The translations under genes and the position numbers were made by a program. From Bradyrhizobium macuxiense (GTDB taxonomy: Bacteria; Pseudomonadota; Alphaproteobacteria; Rhizobiales; Xanthobacteraceae): a stretch of DNA of 64,000 nt. Positions 20,229-28,289 of this stretch are shown piece by piece (position 1 is the first letter of the stretch; each line of letters opens with the position of its first letter). The DNA lies in assembly GCF_007993935.1 (NCBI RefSeq), contig NZ_VITY01000001.1, positions 124,001-188,000 of the forward strand, in the 5' to 3' direction. The notes beneath the pieces were generated by a model. That model did no database searches and had not been told where the DNA came from. It saw only the letters and a list, made by a program, of their open reading frames with translations.

Positions 20229-22234
20229 GACGCGGCCTGCGGCTCGACTTCGGCAAGCTCGACGCCCTCGCCGACGATATCGCCGACCTTGCATTTCAGC
20301 TTCTTCAAGACACCGGCATACGGCGCGCGCAGGGTCTGCTCCATCTTCATCACCTCGAGCGTCAGGATCGGCGCACCCTTCTCGAGCGTCGCGCCCTCCT
20401 CGGCCAGCAGTGCGACCACGGTGCCCGGCAAGGGCGCGACGATCTTGTCTTCGCCGACCTGCTCCTCGCTCTCGCCGCCAAACGGATCGACCCAATGCAG
20501 GTCGAAGCGGCCGTTGCGGGTGCGCAGGTAAAGCTCGTGGCCCTCGATCACAGATGCAACGCGCGACTTGAGGCCGTTGAGCGTCAGGTCGAAGCCGTCC
20601 TCGCCGGCCGACGAGATCGCAAAGGTGAGCTCGCGCCCGCCGATCGATAGCGTCGATGGGCCGTTGCCATAGTGCAGCGTGATGGTTTGCGGCGGCTCAT
20701 GGCCCTGTCGCAACGAGAACACCCGCTGGCGGCGGCCGACCGGCATCCAGCCGAACGCCTGCCAGGGTGAATTCGCCTCGCGCCTCGCCGCCTTCCGCTC
20801 GTCATTGACGATCGCAGCCACCGCCGCGCAGAGTTCGAACTCGCCGGCCGCGCCGGTGCCGGCCGTCAGGTTCTTCAGCTCGCGCTCGATGAAGCCGGTA
20901 TCGATCGCATTGGTACGGGTCGCTGGATGCGTCACCAGCGCCGACAGGAACGGGATGTTGGTGACGATGCCGCGAACGTCGGTCTGCTCCAGCCCGCGAT
21001 TGAGCTTCTCGATCGCGCCTTCCCGCGTCGGCGCCCAAGCGATCACCTTGGCGAGCATCGCGTCGTAGTATGGCGAGACGTTATCGCCGCTGCGATAGCC
21101 GGCATCGATGCGCAAGCCGTCGCCGTCCGGCGGCGTCCGCCAGGTCTTGATGCGGCCCACTGAAGGCATGAAGTTCTTCTGCGGATTTTCCGCGTAGACG
21201 CGCGCCTCGATGGCATGCCCGTTCAGCTTGATCTCATTCTGCTTCAGCGGCAGCGCCTCGCCGAACGCGACGCGCAGCTGCCATTCCACGAGATCGACGC
21301 CGGTGATCAGTTCGGTGACGGGATGCTCGACCTGCAAACGGGTGTTCATCTCGATGAAGAACACGTCCTTGCCGTCGGAGACGAACTCGATGGTGCCGGC
21401 ACCGACATAGTTGACCGCGCCGGCCGCCTTGCGGGCGGCCTCGCAGACCGTCTCGCGCTGGGCGGCGTTGAGCGTCGGCGACGGCGCCTCCTCGATCACC
21501 TTCTGGTGCCGCCGTTGCAGCGTGCATTCGCGCTCCCACAGCGAGAGCAGATTGCCATGGCTGTCGCCGATGATCTGCACCTCGATGTGGCGCGGGTTCT
21601 GAACGTATTTCTCGATCAGCATGCGGTCGTCGCCGAACGCCGCCTTGGCCTCGCGCTTGGCGCTGGTGATCGCCGCCGCGAGTTCAGCCGCCGAGTTGAC
21701 CACGCGCATGCCGCGGCCGCCACCGCCGGCCGACGCTTTCACCAGCACCGGGAAGCCGATCCGGTTGGCGGCCTCGGCCAAGATCGCTTCATCCTGGGCT
21801 TCGCCGTGATAGCCGGGCACCAGCGGCACGCCGGCCTTCTCCATCAGCGCCTTCGAGCCGGACTTCGAGCCCATCGCGGTCATCATCTCTGCGGTCGGGC
21901 CGACGAACACCAGACCGGCCTCGAGGCAGGCCTGCGCGAACTCGGCATTCTCGGACAGGAAGCCGTAGCCGGGATGCACCGCCTCCGCGCCGGTCTCCTT
22001 GGCCGCAGCGATCACGCGCTCGATGTTGAGATAGCTGTCGCGCGCTCGCGCGGGACCGAGCAACACGGCCTCGTCGGCGAGCGCGACATGCATCGCGTCG
22101 CGGTCGGCCTCGGAATAAACCGCGACGGTGCGCAGCCCCATGGCGCGCGCCGAGCGGATGACGCGGCAGGCGATCTCGCCGCGGTTGGCGATCAGAAGCG
22201 TGCGGAAACGCCGGTAGAGTTTTGAGCGGTCCAT
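20225..22234 (-). CDS. mccA: Methylcrotonyl-CoA carboxylase, biotin-containing alpha subunit
   Basis: 669-aa subunit with biotin carboxylase (about 10-455; ANRGEIACRVIRSARAMG, the ATP-grasp loop KASAGGGGRGM, EMNTRLQVEHPVTE), a linker domain and a C-terminal biotinyl domain whose target Lys is in EVMKME at about 630. It carboxylates biotin for transfer to 3-methylcrotonyl-CoA by MccB. Assignment to MCC rather than propionyl- or geranyl-CoA carboxylase rests on neighbours ivd, mccB and hmgL. A GTG at 22240 is an alternative start overlapping the mccB stop. Confidence 0.92.
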   Translation of the reverse strand: MDRSKLYRRFRTLLIANRGEIACRVIRSARAMGLRTVAVYSEADRDAMHVALADEAVLLGPARARDSYLNIERVIAAAKETGAEAVHPGYGFLSENAEFAQACLEAGLVFVGPTAEMMTAMGSKSGSKALMEKAGVPLVPGYHGEAQDEAILAEAANRIGFPVLVKASAGGGGRGMRVVNSAAELAAAITSAKREAKAAFGDDRMLIEKYVQNPRHIEVQIIGDSHGNLLSLWERECTLQRRHQKVIEEAPSPTLNAAQRETVCEAARKAAGAVNYVGAGTIEFVSDGKDVFFIEMNTRLQVEHPVTELITGVDLVEWQLRVAFGEALPLKQNEIKLNGHAIEARVYAENPQKNFMPSVGRIKTWRTPPDGDGLRIDAGYRSGDNVSPYYDAMLAKVIAWAPTREGAIEKLNRGLEQTDVRGIVTNIPFLSALVTHPATRTNAIDTGFIERELKNLTAGTGAAGEFELCAAVAAIVNDERKAARREANSPWQAFGWMPVGRRQRVFSLRQGHEPPQTITLHYGNGPSTLSIGGRELTFAISSAGEDGFDLTLNGLKSRVASVIEGHELYLRTRNGRFDLHWVDPFGGESEEQVGEDKIVAPLPGTVVALLAEEGATLEKGAPILTLEVMKMEQTLRAPYAGVLKKLKCKVGDIVGEGVELAEVEPQAAS

Positions 22235-22236
22235 GA

Positions 22237-23841
22237 TCACATCCTGAACAGGCCAAACTTGGTGGGCTCGATCGGCGCATTGGCGGCCGCCGACAGGCCG
22301 AGCCCGAGCACCAAACGCGTGTCGGCAGGATCGATCACGCCGTCATCCCAGAGCCGCGCCGTTGCGTAATACGGATTGCCCTGCTTCTCGTACTGCGCAC
22401 GGATCGGCTCGCGGAATTTGTCTTCCTCCTCCGCCGACCAGCTCTCGCCCTTGGCCTCGATGCCGTCGCGCCGCACCTGGCTCAGCACCATCGAGGCCTG
22501 CTCGCCGCCCATCACCGAGATGCGGGCGTTCGGCCACAGCCAGAGGAAGCGCGGGCTGTAGGCGCGGCCGCACATGCCGTAATTGCCGGCGCCGTAGGAG
22601 CCGCCGATCACGACGGTGAATTTCGGCACGCCGGCGGTCGCAACCGCCGTCACCAGCTTGGCGCCGTCGCGCGCGATGCCACCGGCCTCGTATTTCTTGC
22701 CGACCATGAAGCCGGTGATGTTCTGCAGGAACACCAGGGGAATGCCGCGCTGGCAGCACAGCTCGATGAAATGCGCGCCCTTCAGCGAGCTCTCGCTGAA
22801 CAGGATGCCGTTGTTGGCGATGATGCCGACCGGATAGCCCCAGATATGGGCGAAGCCGCAGATCAGCGTGGTGCCGTAGAGTTTCTTGAACTCGTCGAAC
22901 TCGGAGCCATCGACGATCCGCGCAATGATGTCGTGCACGTCGAACGGCTTGCGCCCGTCGGCGGAGACCACGCCATAGATCTCCTCGGCGGGAAACAACG
23001 GCTCCTGCGGCGGGCGCATGTTGAGCTGTGCCTTCGCCGGCTGCTTCAGCGTGCCGACGATGCGGCGCGCGATCCCGATCGCATGAGCATCGTTCTGCGC
23101 GTAGTGATCGGTCACGCCCGACTGCCGCGAATGGACATCGGCGCCGCCGAGCTCTTCGGCGGTGACGACCTCGCCGGTCGCCGCCTTCACCAGCGGCGGG
23201 CCGCCGAGGAAGATGGTGCCTTGATTGCGCACGATGATGCTCTCGTCGGACATCGCCGGCACATAGGCGCCGCCCGCGGTGCAGGAGCCCATCACGATCG
23301 CGATCTGCGGGATGCCCTGCGACGACATCTGCGCCTGGTTGTAGAAGATGCGGCCGAAGTGCCGCTCGTCGGGAAAGATCTCGTCCTGCAACGGCAGGAA
23401 GGCGCCGCCGGAATCCACCATGTAAACGCAAGGCAGATTGTTCTGCCGCGCGATGTCCTGGGCGCGCAGATGCTTCTTCACCGTCATCGGGTAATAGGTG
23501 CCGCCCTTGATGGTGGCATCGTTGGCGACGATGATGCATTCACGGCCCGCGATGCGCCCGACGCCGGTGATGACGCTCGCCGAATGCACGTCGCCGCCGT
23601 AGAGGCCATTGGCGGCGAGCGGCGACAGCTCGAGGAACGCGGTTCCGGGATCGACCAGGAGATCGACGCGGTCACGCGCCAGCATCTTGCCGCGCGAGGT
23701 GTGGCGCTTGCGCGAGGTCTCGCCCCCGCCGCCGGCGACATGCTTGAGCTTGTCGCGGAGCTCCGCAACCAAGCCCCGCATCACCTCGGCGTTGCGGGCG
23801 AATTCAGAAGATGTGGGATCGATCGTCGAATGAAGCGGCAT
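22237..23841 (-). CDS. mccB: Methylcrotonyl-CoA carboxylase beta subunit (carboxyltransferase)
   Basis: 534-aa acyl-CoA carboxyltransferase. The N-terminal half has [20 protein letters not shown] and the oxyanion-hole regions [12 protein letters not shown] and [16 protein letters not shown]; the C-terminal half has [20 protein letters not shown] and [20 protein letters not shown], all characteristic of MCC beta. It forms the MCC holoenzyme with MccA, encoded immediately downstream with overlap. The 84-bp gap to ivd is short enough for one operon. Confidence 0.94.
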   Translation of the reverse strand: MPLHSTIDPTSSEFARNAEVMRGLVAELRDKLKHVAGGGGETSRKRHTSRGKMLARDRVDLLVDPGTAFLELSPLAANGLYGGDVHSASVITGVGRIAGRECIIVANDATIKGGTYYPMTVKKHLRAQDIARQNNLPCVYMVDSGGAFLPLQDEIFPDERHFGRIFYNQAQMSSQGIPQIAIVMGSCTAGGAYVPAMSDESIIVRNQGTIFLGGPPLVKAATGEVVTAEELGGADVHSRQSGVTDHYAQNDAHAIGIARRIVGTLKQPAKAQLNMRPPQEPLFPAEEIYGVVSADGRKPFDVHDIIARIVDGSEFDEFKKLYGTTLICGFAHIWGYPVGIIANNGILFSESSLKGAHFIELCCQRGIPLVFLQNITGFMVGKKYEAGGIARDGAKLVTAVATAGVPKFTVVIGGSYGAGNYGMCGRAYSPRFLWLWPNARISVMGGEQASMVLSQVRRDGIEAKGESWSAEEEDKFREPIRAQYEKQGNPYYATARLWDDGVIDPADTRLVLGLGLSAAANAPIEPTKFGLFRM

Positions 23842-23925
23842 CGGTGTTGCACGTTTCGTTGGAGGAGCCGACAGGATTTTGGGGATGCGGGCCGCCGCGC
23901 CAAGGCGCGACAGCCGATGCGCAGC

Positions 23926-25098
23926 TCAGGCCGTCTTGGCGAACAGCTCGCGGCCGATCAGCATGCGGCGGATCTCGCTGGTGCCGGCGCCGATCTCGTA
24001 GAGCTTTGCGTCGCGCAGCAGCCGGCCGGTCGGGTAGTCGTTGATGTAGCCGTTGCCGCCGAGCAGCTGGATCGCATCCAGCGCGCATTGGGTGGCCTTC
24101 TCGGCGGCATAGAGGATCGCGCCGGCGGCGTCCTCGCGCGTGGTCTCGCCGCGGTCGCAGGCTTTCGCCACCGCGTAAACATAGGCGCGCGAGGCGTTCA
24201 TCGTGGTGTACATGTCGGCGATCTTGCCCTGCACCAGCTGGAACGAGCCGATCGGCTCGCCGAACTGCTTGCGCTCATGGACATAGGGCAGCACGACGTC
24301 CATGCAGGCCTGCATGATGCCGATCGGACCGGCCGCCAGCACCGCGCGCTCATAGTCGAGGCCAGACATCAGCACGTTGACGCCGCGGCCGACCTCGCTC
24401 AGCACGTTCTCCTCCGGCACCTCGCAATCCTCGAACACCAGTTCGCAGGTGTCGGAGCCGCGCATACCGAGTTTGTCGAGCTTCTGCGCGGTGGAAAATC
24501 CCTTCATCCCCTTTTCGATGATGAAGGCGGTCATCCCGCGTGGGCCGGCGTTCGCGTCGGTTTTGGCGTAGACCACCAGCGTCTCAGCGTGCGGACCGTT
24601 GGTGATCCACATCTTGTTGCCGTTGAGGATGTAGCGGTCGCCCTTCTTATCAGCCCGGGTCTTCATCGAGACCACATCCGAGCCGGCGCCGGGCTCCGAC
24701 ATCGCCAGCGAGCCGACATGCTCGCCGGAGATCAGCTTCGGCAGATATTTGCGCTTCTGCGCCTCGTTGCCGTTGCGGCGGATCTGGTTGACGCAGAGGT
24801 TGGAATGCGCGCCGTAGGCCAGTCCGACCGAGGCGGATGCCCGCGAGATCTCTTCGACCGCGACGCAGTGCTCGAGATAGCCGAGGCCCGAGCCGCCATA
24901 CTCCTCCTCGACCGTGATGCCGTGCAGGCCGAGCGCGCCGATCTTCGGCCAGAGGTCGCGCGGAAAGCTGTTGGAGCGATCGATCTCGGCGGCGCGCGGT
25001 GCGATCTCGTTGGCCGAGAAATCATGCACCGTCTCGCGGATCGCGTCCGCGGTCTCGCCAAGGTCGAAATTGAAGATTGCCGCCTGGTTCGAGGCCAT
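23926..25098 (-). CDS. ivd: Isovaleryl-CoA dehydrogenase
   Basis: 390-aa FAD-dependent acyl-CoA dehydrogenase converting isovaleryl-CoA to 3-methylcrotonyl-CoA. FAD/substrate segments [19 protein letters not shown] and [19 protein letters not shown] are clear. The Glu in [19 protein letters not shown] aligns with the catalytic base characteristic of IVD, which differs in position from that of straight-chain dehydrogenases. ATG 25098 gives the usual length with GGGAGGG just upstream; ATG 25119 is possible. It is the first gene of the leucine operon. Confidence 0.94.
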   Translation of the reverse strand: MASNQAAIFNFDLGETADAIRETVHDFSANEIAPRAAEIDRSNSFPRDLWPKIGALGLHGITVEEEYGGSGLGYLEHCVAVEEISRASASVGLAYGAHSNLCVNQIRRNGNEAQKRKYLPKLISGEHVGSLAMSEPGAGSDVVSMKTRADKKGDRYILNGNKMWITNGPHAETLVVYAKTDANAGPRGMTAFIIEKGMKGFSTAQKLDKLGMRGSDTCELVFEDCEVPEENVLSEVGRGVNVLMSGLDYERAVLAAGPIGIMQACMDVVLPYVHERKQFGEPIGSFQLVQGKIADMYTTMNASRAYVYAVAKACDRGETTREDAAGAILYAAEKATQCALDAIQLLGGNGYINDYPTGRLLRDAKLYEIGAGTSEIRRMLIGRELFAKTA

Positions 25099-25119
25099 GA
25101 TCCCTCCCATGAGATTCAT

Positions 25120-25291
25120 TCTGCAATTAAACGATCATACGTTTTTTTCTTGGCTTCGCAAGCGACTGTGCTAAGGTTGCTGCACGAAATCCGCAGTTCA
25201 TTGAATTCACTGGGGTTTCATGCGATAAACATACGGTCGTTCGCTTGTTTCCTCCGTATTCTGGCAAGCCAACATCCCTCCGAGGCCCCCG
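25120..25291. promoter_or_regulatory. Divergent promoter region, ivd operon / tetR
   Basis: The 172-bp gap is the only place for promoters of ivd (minus) and tetR (plus) and is visibly more AT-rich than its flanks. AACGATCATACG (25130-25141) and CATACGGTCGTT (about 25230-25241) are similar in inverted orientation (9 of 12), suggesting two imperfect sites for one regulator, plausibly the adjacent TetR protein. This is inference. Confidence 0.4.
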
Positions 25292-25945
25292 ATGGCACGC
25301 ACGATCGGCTCACATGGCCCCACGACGCTGGAGGCGATCCGCAAGGCCGGCGTGCGTCTGATCTTCGAGCACGGCTACGAGGCGATGAGCTTGCGCCAGC
25401 TTGCCGCCGAGGTCGGCATCCAGGCGGGCTCACTCTACAATCATATCTCAACCAAGCAGGACCTGCTGTTCGATCTGGTGCAGGACCATATCAACGATTT
25501 GCTGCGCGAGCTTGATCTGGCGCTGGAGGGCAAGGCCGATCCGGTCGAGCGGCTGCGCGCCTTCGTGGCCTTCCACGTCACCTATCACATGACACGCAAG
25601 CGCGAGGTCTTCATCGCCAATTCCGAGCTGCGCAGCCTCGATGCCAAGAACTATGACGCCGTGGTGGCGTTGCGCGGCGCCTATGAGCAGCGGCTGGCGC
25701 AGATCCTCACCGACGGGATGTCGGAGGGCGTGTTCGAGGTGGTCGACATCCAGGTCGCGACCTTCGCGATCCTGGCGCTGCTGACCGGGCTGTGCACCTG
25801 GTACCGCCCCGGCGGCCGGCTGACCCGCGACGACATCATCGCAGCGCACGAGAAGCTGGTGCTGTCGGGCGTTGCGCCGCAGGCCGCCGCGGGCCAGGCG
25901 AGCCACGGCAGCAGGGGCCCGCGGACCGCGGTGGCGGGTTCGTGA
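25292..25945 (+). CDS. TetR-family regulator, probably of the ivd-mcc-hmgL operon
   Basis: 217-aa repressor-type protein. The helix-turn-helix spans about residues 12-58 (MSLRQLAAEVGIQAGSLYNH) and the C-terminal ligand domain follows. Its ligand cannot be read from sequence; its divergent position suggests it senses a leucine-pathway acyl-CoA. The last codons run into a GTGA overlap with the Lrp gene, coupling the two regulators. The tail after residue 195 is low-complexity. Confidence 0.88.
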   Translation: MARTIGSHGPTTLEAIRKAGVRLIFEHGYEAMSLRQLAAEVGIQAGSLYNHISTKQDLLFDLVQDHINDLLRELDLALEGKADPVERLRAFVAFHVTYHMTRKREVFIANSELRSLDAKNYDAVVALRGAYEQRLAQILTDGMSEGVFEVVDIQVATFAILALLTGLCTWYRPGGRLTRDDIIAAHEKLVLSGVAPQAAAGQASHGSRGPRTAVAGS

Positions 25946-26445
25946 CCGTGACAGAGCGCCCACAGCTTGATGACATCGATCTGCGGATCCTGTCCGAGTT
26001 GCAACGCGATGGCCGGATCAGGATCAACGAGCTCGCCGAGCGGGTCGGCATCACGGCCCCGCCCTGCCTGCGAAGGGTCCGCGCCTTGCGCAGCCGCGGC
26101 GTGGTCCAGGCGATCCGCGCCACGCTCGACGAACGGCTGCTAGGCTATGAGGTGACAACCTTCGTGCTGATCCAGCTCGACAGCCAGACCCTGGTTGCAA
26201 TCGAGGCATTCGAGGCCGCGGTGGCGGCGGTGCCGCGCTTCCTGCAATGCTGGCGGATCTCGGGCGATGCCGATTTCATGCTAAGATGCGTCGCGCCCAG
26301 CGTCGACGACATGCGCCAGCAGCTGCTGCAGTTCGCCGGCCTGCCGAACGTGCGTAAAATTAGAAGCTTTCCGGTGCTCGGCGTTTCCAAGGATGCGCCG
26401 CTGCCGATCCCGGGCGCCCTCGCCGCACCAAACCAGGCGGGTTGA
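25942..26445 (+). CDS. Lrp/AsnC-family regulator
   Basis: 167-aa feast/famine regulator. An N-terminal HTH (LDDIDLRILSELQRDGRIRI, then ELAERVGITAPPCLRRVRAL) is followed by an AsnC/RAM effector domain (about 70-150). The start is GTG 25942, overlapping the TetR stop; no other start preserves the HTH. Lrp proteins bind amino acids, so pairing with a TetR regulator beside leucine catabolism suggests dual control by amino acid and acyl-CoA (inference). Confidence 0.87.
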   Translation: MTVTERPQLDDIDLRILSELQRDGRIRINELAERVGITAPPCLRRVRALRSRGVVQAIRATLDERLLGYEVTTFVLIQLDSQTLVAIEAFEAAVAAVPRFLQCWRISGDADFMLRCVAPSVDDMRQQLLQFAGLPNVRKIRSFPVLGVSKDAPLPIPGALAAPNQAG

Positions 26446-26498
26446 TCTGATCGCCGGCCCGGGTTGGTCGAACCAGTCGGTTCGGTCAGTGGGCCCGA

Positions 26499-26804
26499 CT
26501 AGTGGGTCCACGGCTCCCAGCGGCGGAACGCAAAATTGTCCGCATAGGCGATCTGGCGGTGCGCCGAATCCTTCGGCTCGATCACCTGGTAGGCGATGCC
26601 CTTGCGCTCGCAATAGGCCACCGCCTCCTCCTTGGTATCGAAGTGCAGCGTGAGCTGCTGCTTCATGTCGGTCGACGAGGTCCAGCCCATCAAGGGCTCC
26701 ACGGTGCGCGGCTGCTCCGGCTCGTAGTCCAGCTGCCACGCTTTGGTCTTGGCACGTCCCGATTGCATCGCGTTTTTGGCGGGCTTAAAAATGCGTGCGG
26801 TCAT
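26499..26804 (-). CDS. NDUFS4-like accessory subunit of respiratory complex I
   Basis: 101-aa protein of the ETC complex I subunit conserved region family, the bacterial counterpart of the mitochondrial 18-kDa subunit, found in alphaproteobacteria. MTARIFKPAKNAMQSGRAKT, WTSSTDMKQQLTLHFDTKEE and NFAFRRWEPWTH are typical. It binds peripherally to the NADH-dehydrogenase arm. It is encoded away from any nuo operon, as is usual. ATG 26804 is chosen; the longer frame is nonconserved. Confidence 0.9.
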   Translation of the reverse strand: MTARIFKPAKNAMQSGRAKTKAWQLDYEPEQPRTVEPLMGWTSSTDMKQQLTLHFDTKEEAVAYCERKGIAYQVIEPKDSAHRQIAYADNFAFRRWEPWTH

Positions 26805-26946
26805 GGATGGTCGGCCCCGTGGGATGTGCAACATGGAAGCGATTTGAAGGAAACCGTCGGGATAGTATAGAGACACCGTTCAACGAACTGATCGGTGATT
26901 CCTCGATCTCGGAGGTCGCCTTCGCCGGACCGGTATAGTCATTCTA

Positions 26947-27025
26947 CCGCGCTGTGACAATCTGGCCCCGGGGGCGCTCCGGAGGCTCTCCCGTGGGTCC
27001 GCGGGGCCAGATTGTCATGGCGCGG
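26947..27025. repeat. Long inverted repeat upstream of the OpgC-like gene
   Basis: A 24-bp arm (26947-26970, core TGACAATCTGGCCCCG) is repeated in inverted orientation at 27002-27025 with two adjacent mismatches and a 31-nt GC-rich loop. It ends 37 bp before the start at 27063 and would form a very stable hairpin in the leader. It could be a MITE-like remnant, an attenuator or a transcript end; nothing inside codes. Confidence 0.7.
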
Positions 27026-27062
27026 TCTTCTCGACAGCATCACCTCGAGGAAGCGGCGCCCC

Positions 27063-28226
27063 ATGGAAATCCACGCTCATCTGCCCGAAAAAGGACGTGA
27101 CCTCCGGCTCGACCTGTTCCGCGGGGTCGCGAACTGGGCGATCTACCTCGATCATATCCCCGACAACATCGTGAACTGGATCACGACGCGGAATTACGGC
27201 TTCAGCGACGCCGCGGACCTGTTCGTCTTCATCTCCGGCTACACTGCGTCCTTCGTCTATGCCCGCATGATGCTGGAGCGCGGCTTCATCGTCGGCGCCA
27301 CGAGGCTGACCAAGCGGGTCTGGCAACTCTACGTCGCCCACATCATCCTGTTCGTGATCTACATCGCCTCGATCAGCTATCTGGCGCTGCGCTTCGGCGA
27401 TTCCGAGATCATCAACGAGTTCAACGTCGCCGGCCTCGTCGACAACGCCACCGAGACGCTGCGCCAGGGCCTGTTCCTCAAGTTCAAGCCGGTCAATCTC
27501 GACGTGCTGCCGCTCTACATCGTGCTGATGGGCCTGTTTCCGCCGGTGCTCTGGTTCATGCTGCGGCAGCCGAACTGGACCATGCTGGCCTCGATCGCCT
27601 TGTGGCTGGTCTCGCGCCATTTCGGCTGGAACCTGCCCGCCTACCCGGCCGGCACCTGGTATTTCAATCCGTTCGCCTGGCAGGTGCTGTTCGTGTTCGG
27701 CTCGTGGTGCGCGATGGGCGGCGCACGCGCCAACATGCACATCATCAACTCGCGCTACACGCTGTGGTTCTGCGTCGCTTATTTGATCTTCGCGCTGATC
27801 ATGACGATGGCCGGCCGCTTCCCGGACCTTGGCGCGATGTTCCCGGACTGGCTGTATTCGACCTTCAACCCGAACGACAAGACCAACCTCGCGCCCTACC
27901 GCTTCCTGCACTTCGTGGTGATCACGGTGCTGGTGATCCGCTTCGTCCCGAAGGACTGGTCGGCGCTGGAGTGGAAGGTGTTCGATCCCCTGATCGTGTG
28001 CGGCCAGCAGTCGCTCGCGGTGTTCTGCGTCGGCGTGTTCCTCTCCTTTGTCGGACATTTCGAGCTCTCGATGAGCTCGGGCTCGCTGTTCGCGCAGATC
28101 TTCGTCAGCATCTCCGGCATCGCGATCATGACGATCGTGGCTTATTACATCTCGTGGTCGAAGCGGCAGGACAAGCCGATCAAGCCGCCGGCGCAGAAAC
28201 CCGCGGCACCGGCGAAGGCGGCTTGA
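27063..28226 (+). CDS. OpgC-family membrane acyltransferase
   Basis: 387-aa polytopic inner-membrane protein with about ten hydrophobic helices. RDLRLDLFRGVANWAIYLDH near the N-terminus is the OpgC/acyltransferase-3 signature with its conserved Arg and His; the C-terminus is Pro/Lys-rich and cytoplasmic. OpgC proteins add succinyl groups to osmoregulated periplasmic glucans; by homology this one probably modifies cyclic glucans, but the substrate is not proven. ATG 27063 has GAGGAAG upstream. It converges on the carbamoyltransferase gene. Confidence 0.87.
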   Translation: MEIHAHLPEKGRDLRLDLFRGVANWAIYLDHIPDNIVNWITTRNYGFSDAADLFVFISGYTASFVYARMMLERGFIVGATRLTKRVWQLYVAHIILFVIYIASISYLALRFGDSEIINEFNVAGLVDNATETLRQGLFLKFKPVNLDVLPLYIVLMGLFPPVLWFMLRQPNWTMLASIALWLVSRHFGWNLPAYPAGTWYFNPFAWQVLFVFGSWCAMGGARANMHIINSRYTLWFCVAYLIFALIMTMAGRFPDLGAMFPDWLYSTFNPNDKTNLAPYRFLHFVVITVLVIRFVPKDWSALEWKVFDPLIVCGQQSLAVFCVGVFLSFVGHFELSMSSGSLFAQIFVSISGIAIMTIVAYYISWSKRQDKPIKPPAQKPAAPAKAA

Positions 28227-28240
28227 GCCCGTTTTACCGG

Positions 28241-28289
28241 AGCATGGCCTTTTCGGAAAACCGCTTCACACTTTTCCGGGCCATGCTCT
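28241..28289. repeat. AGCATG...CATGCT palindromic repeat, copy 1
   Basis: AGCATGGCC and GGCCATGCT bracket an inner TTTTCGGAAAACCG...ACTTTTCCG unit. It lies between two convergent genes and overlaps the stop codon of the carbamoyltransferase gene (28288-28290). Related copies occur at 33412, 39770, 52625 and 59391, with a degenerate one near 40141. Confidence 0.8.

Noticed and set aside
22771..25515. Very long open frame on the plus strand across mccB, ivd and tetR
   Set aside because: It lies antisense to well-recognised genes, has Arg/His/Leu-rich composition typical of shadow frames in high-GC DNA and no family content.
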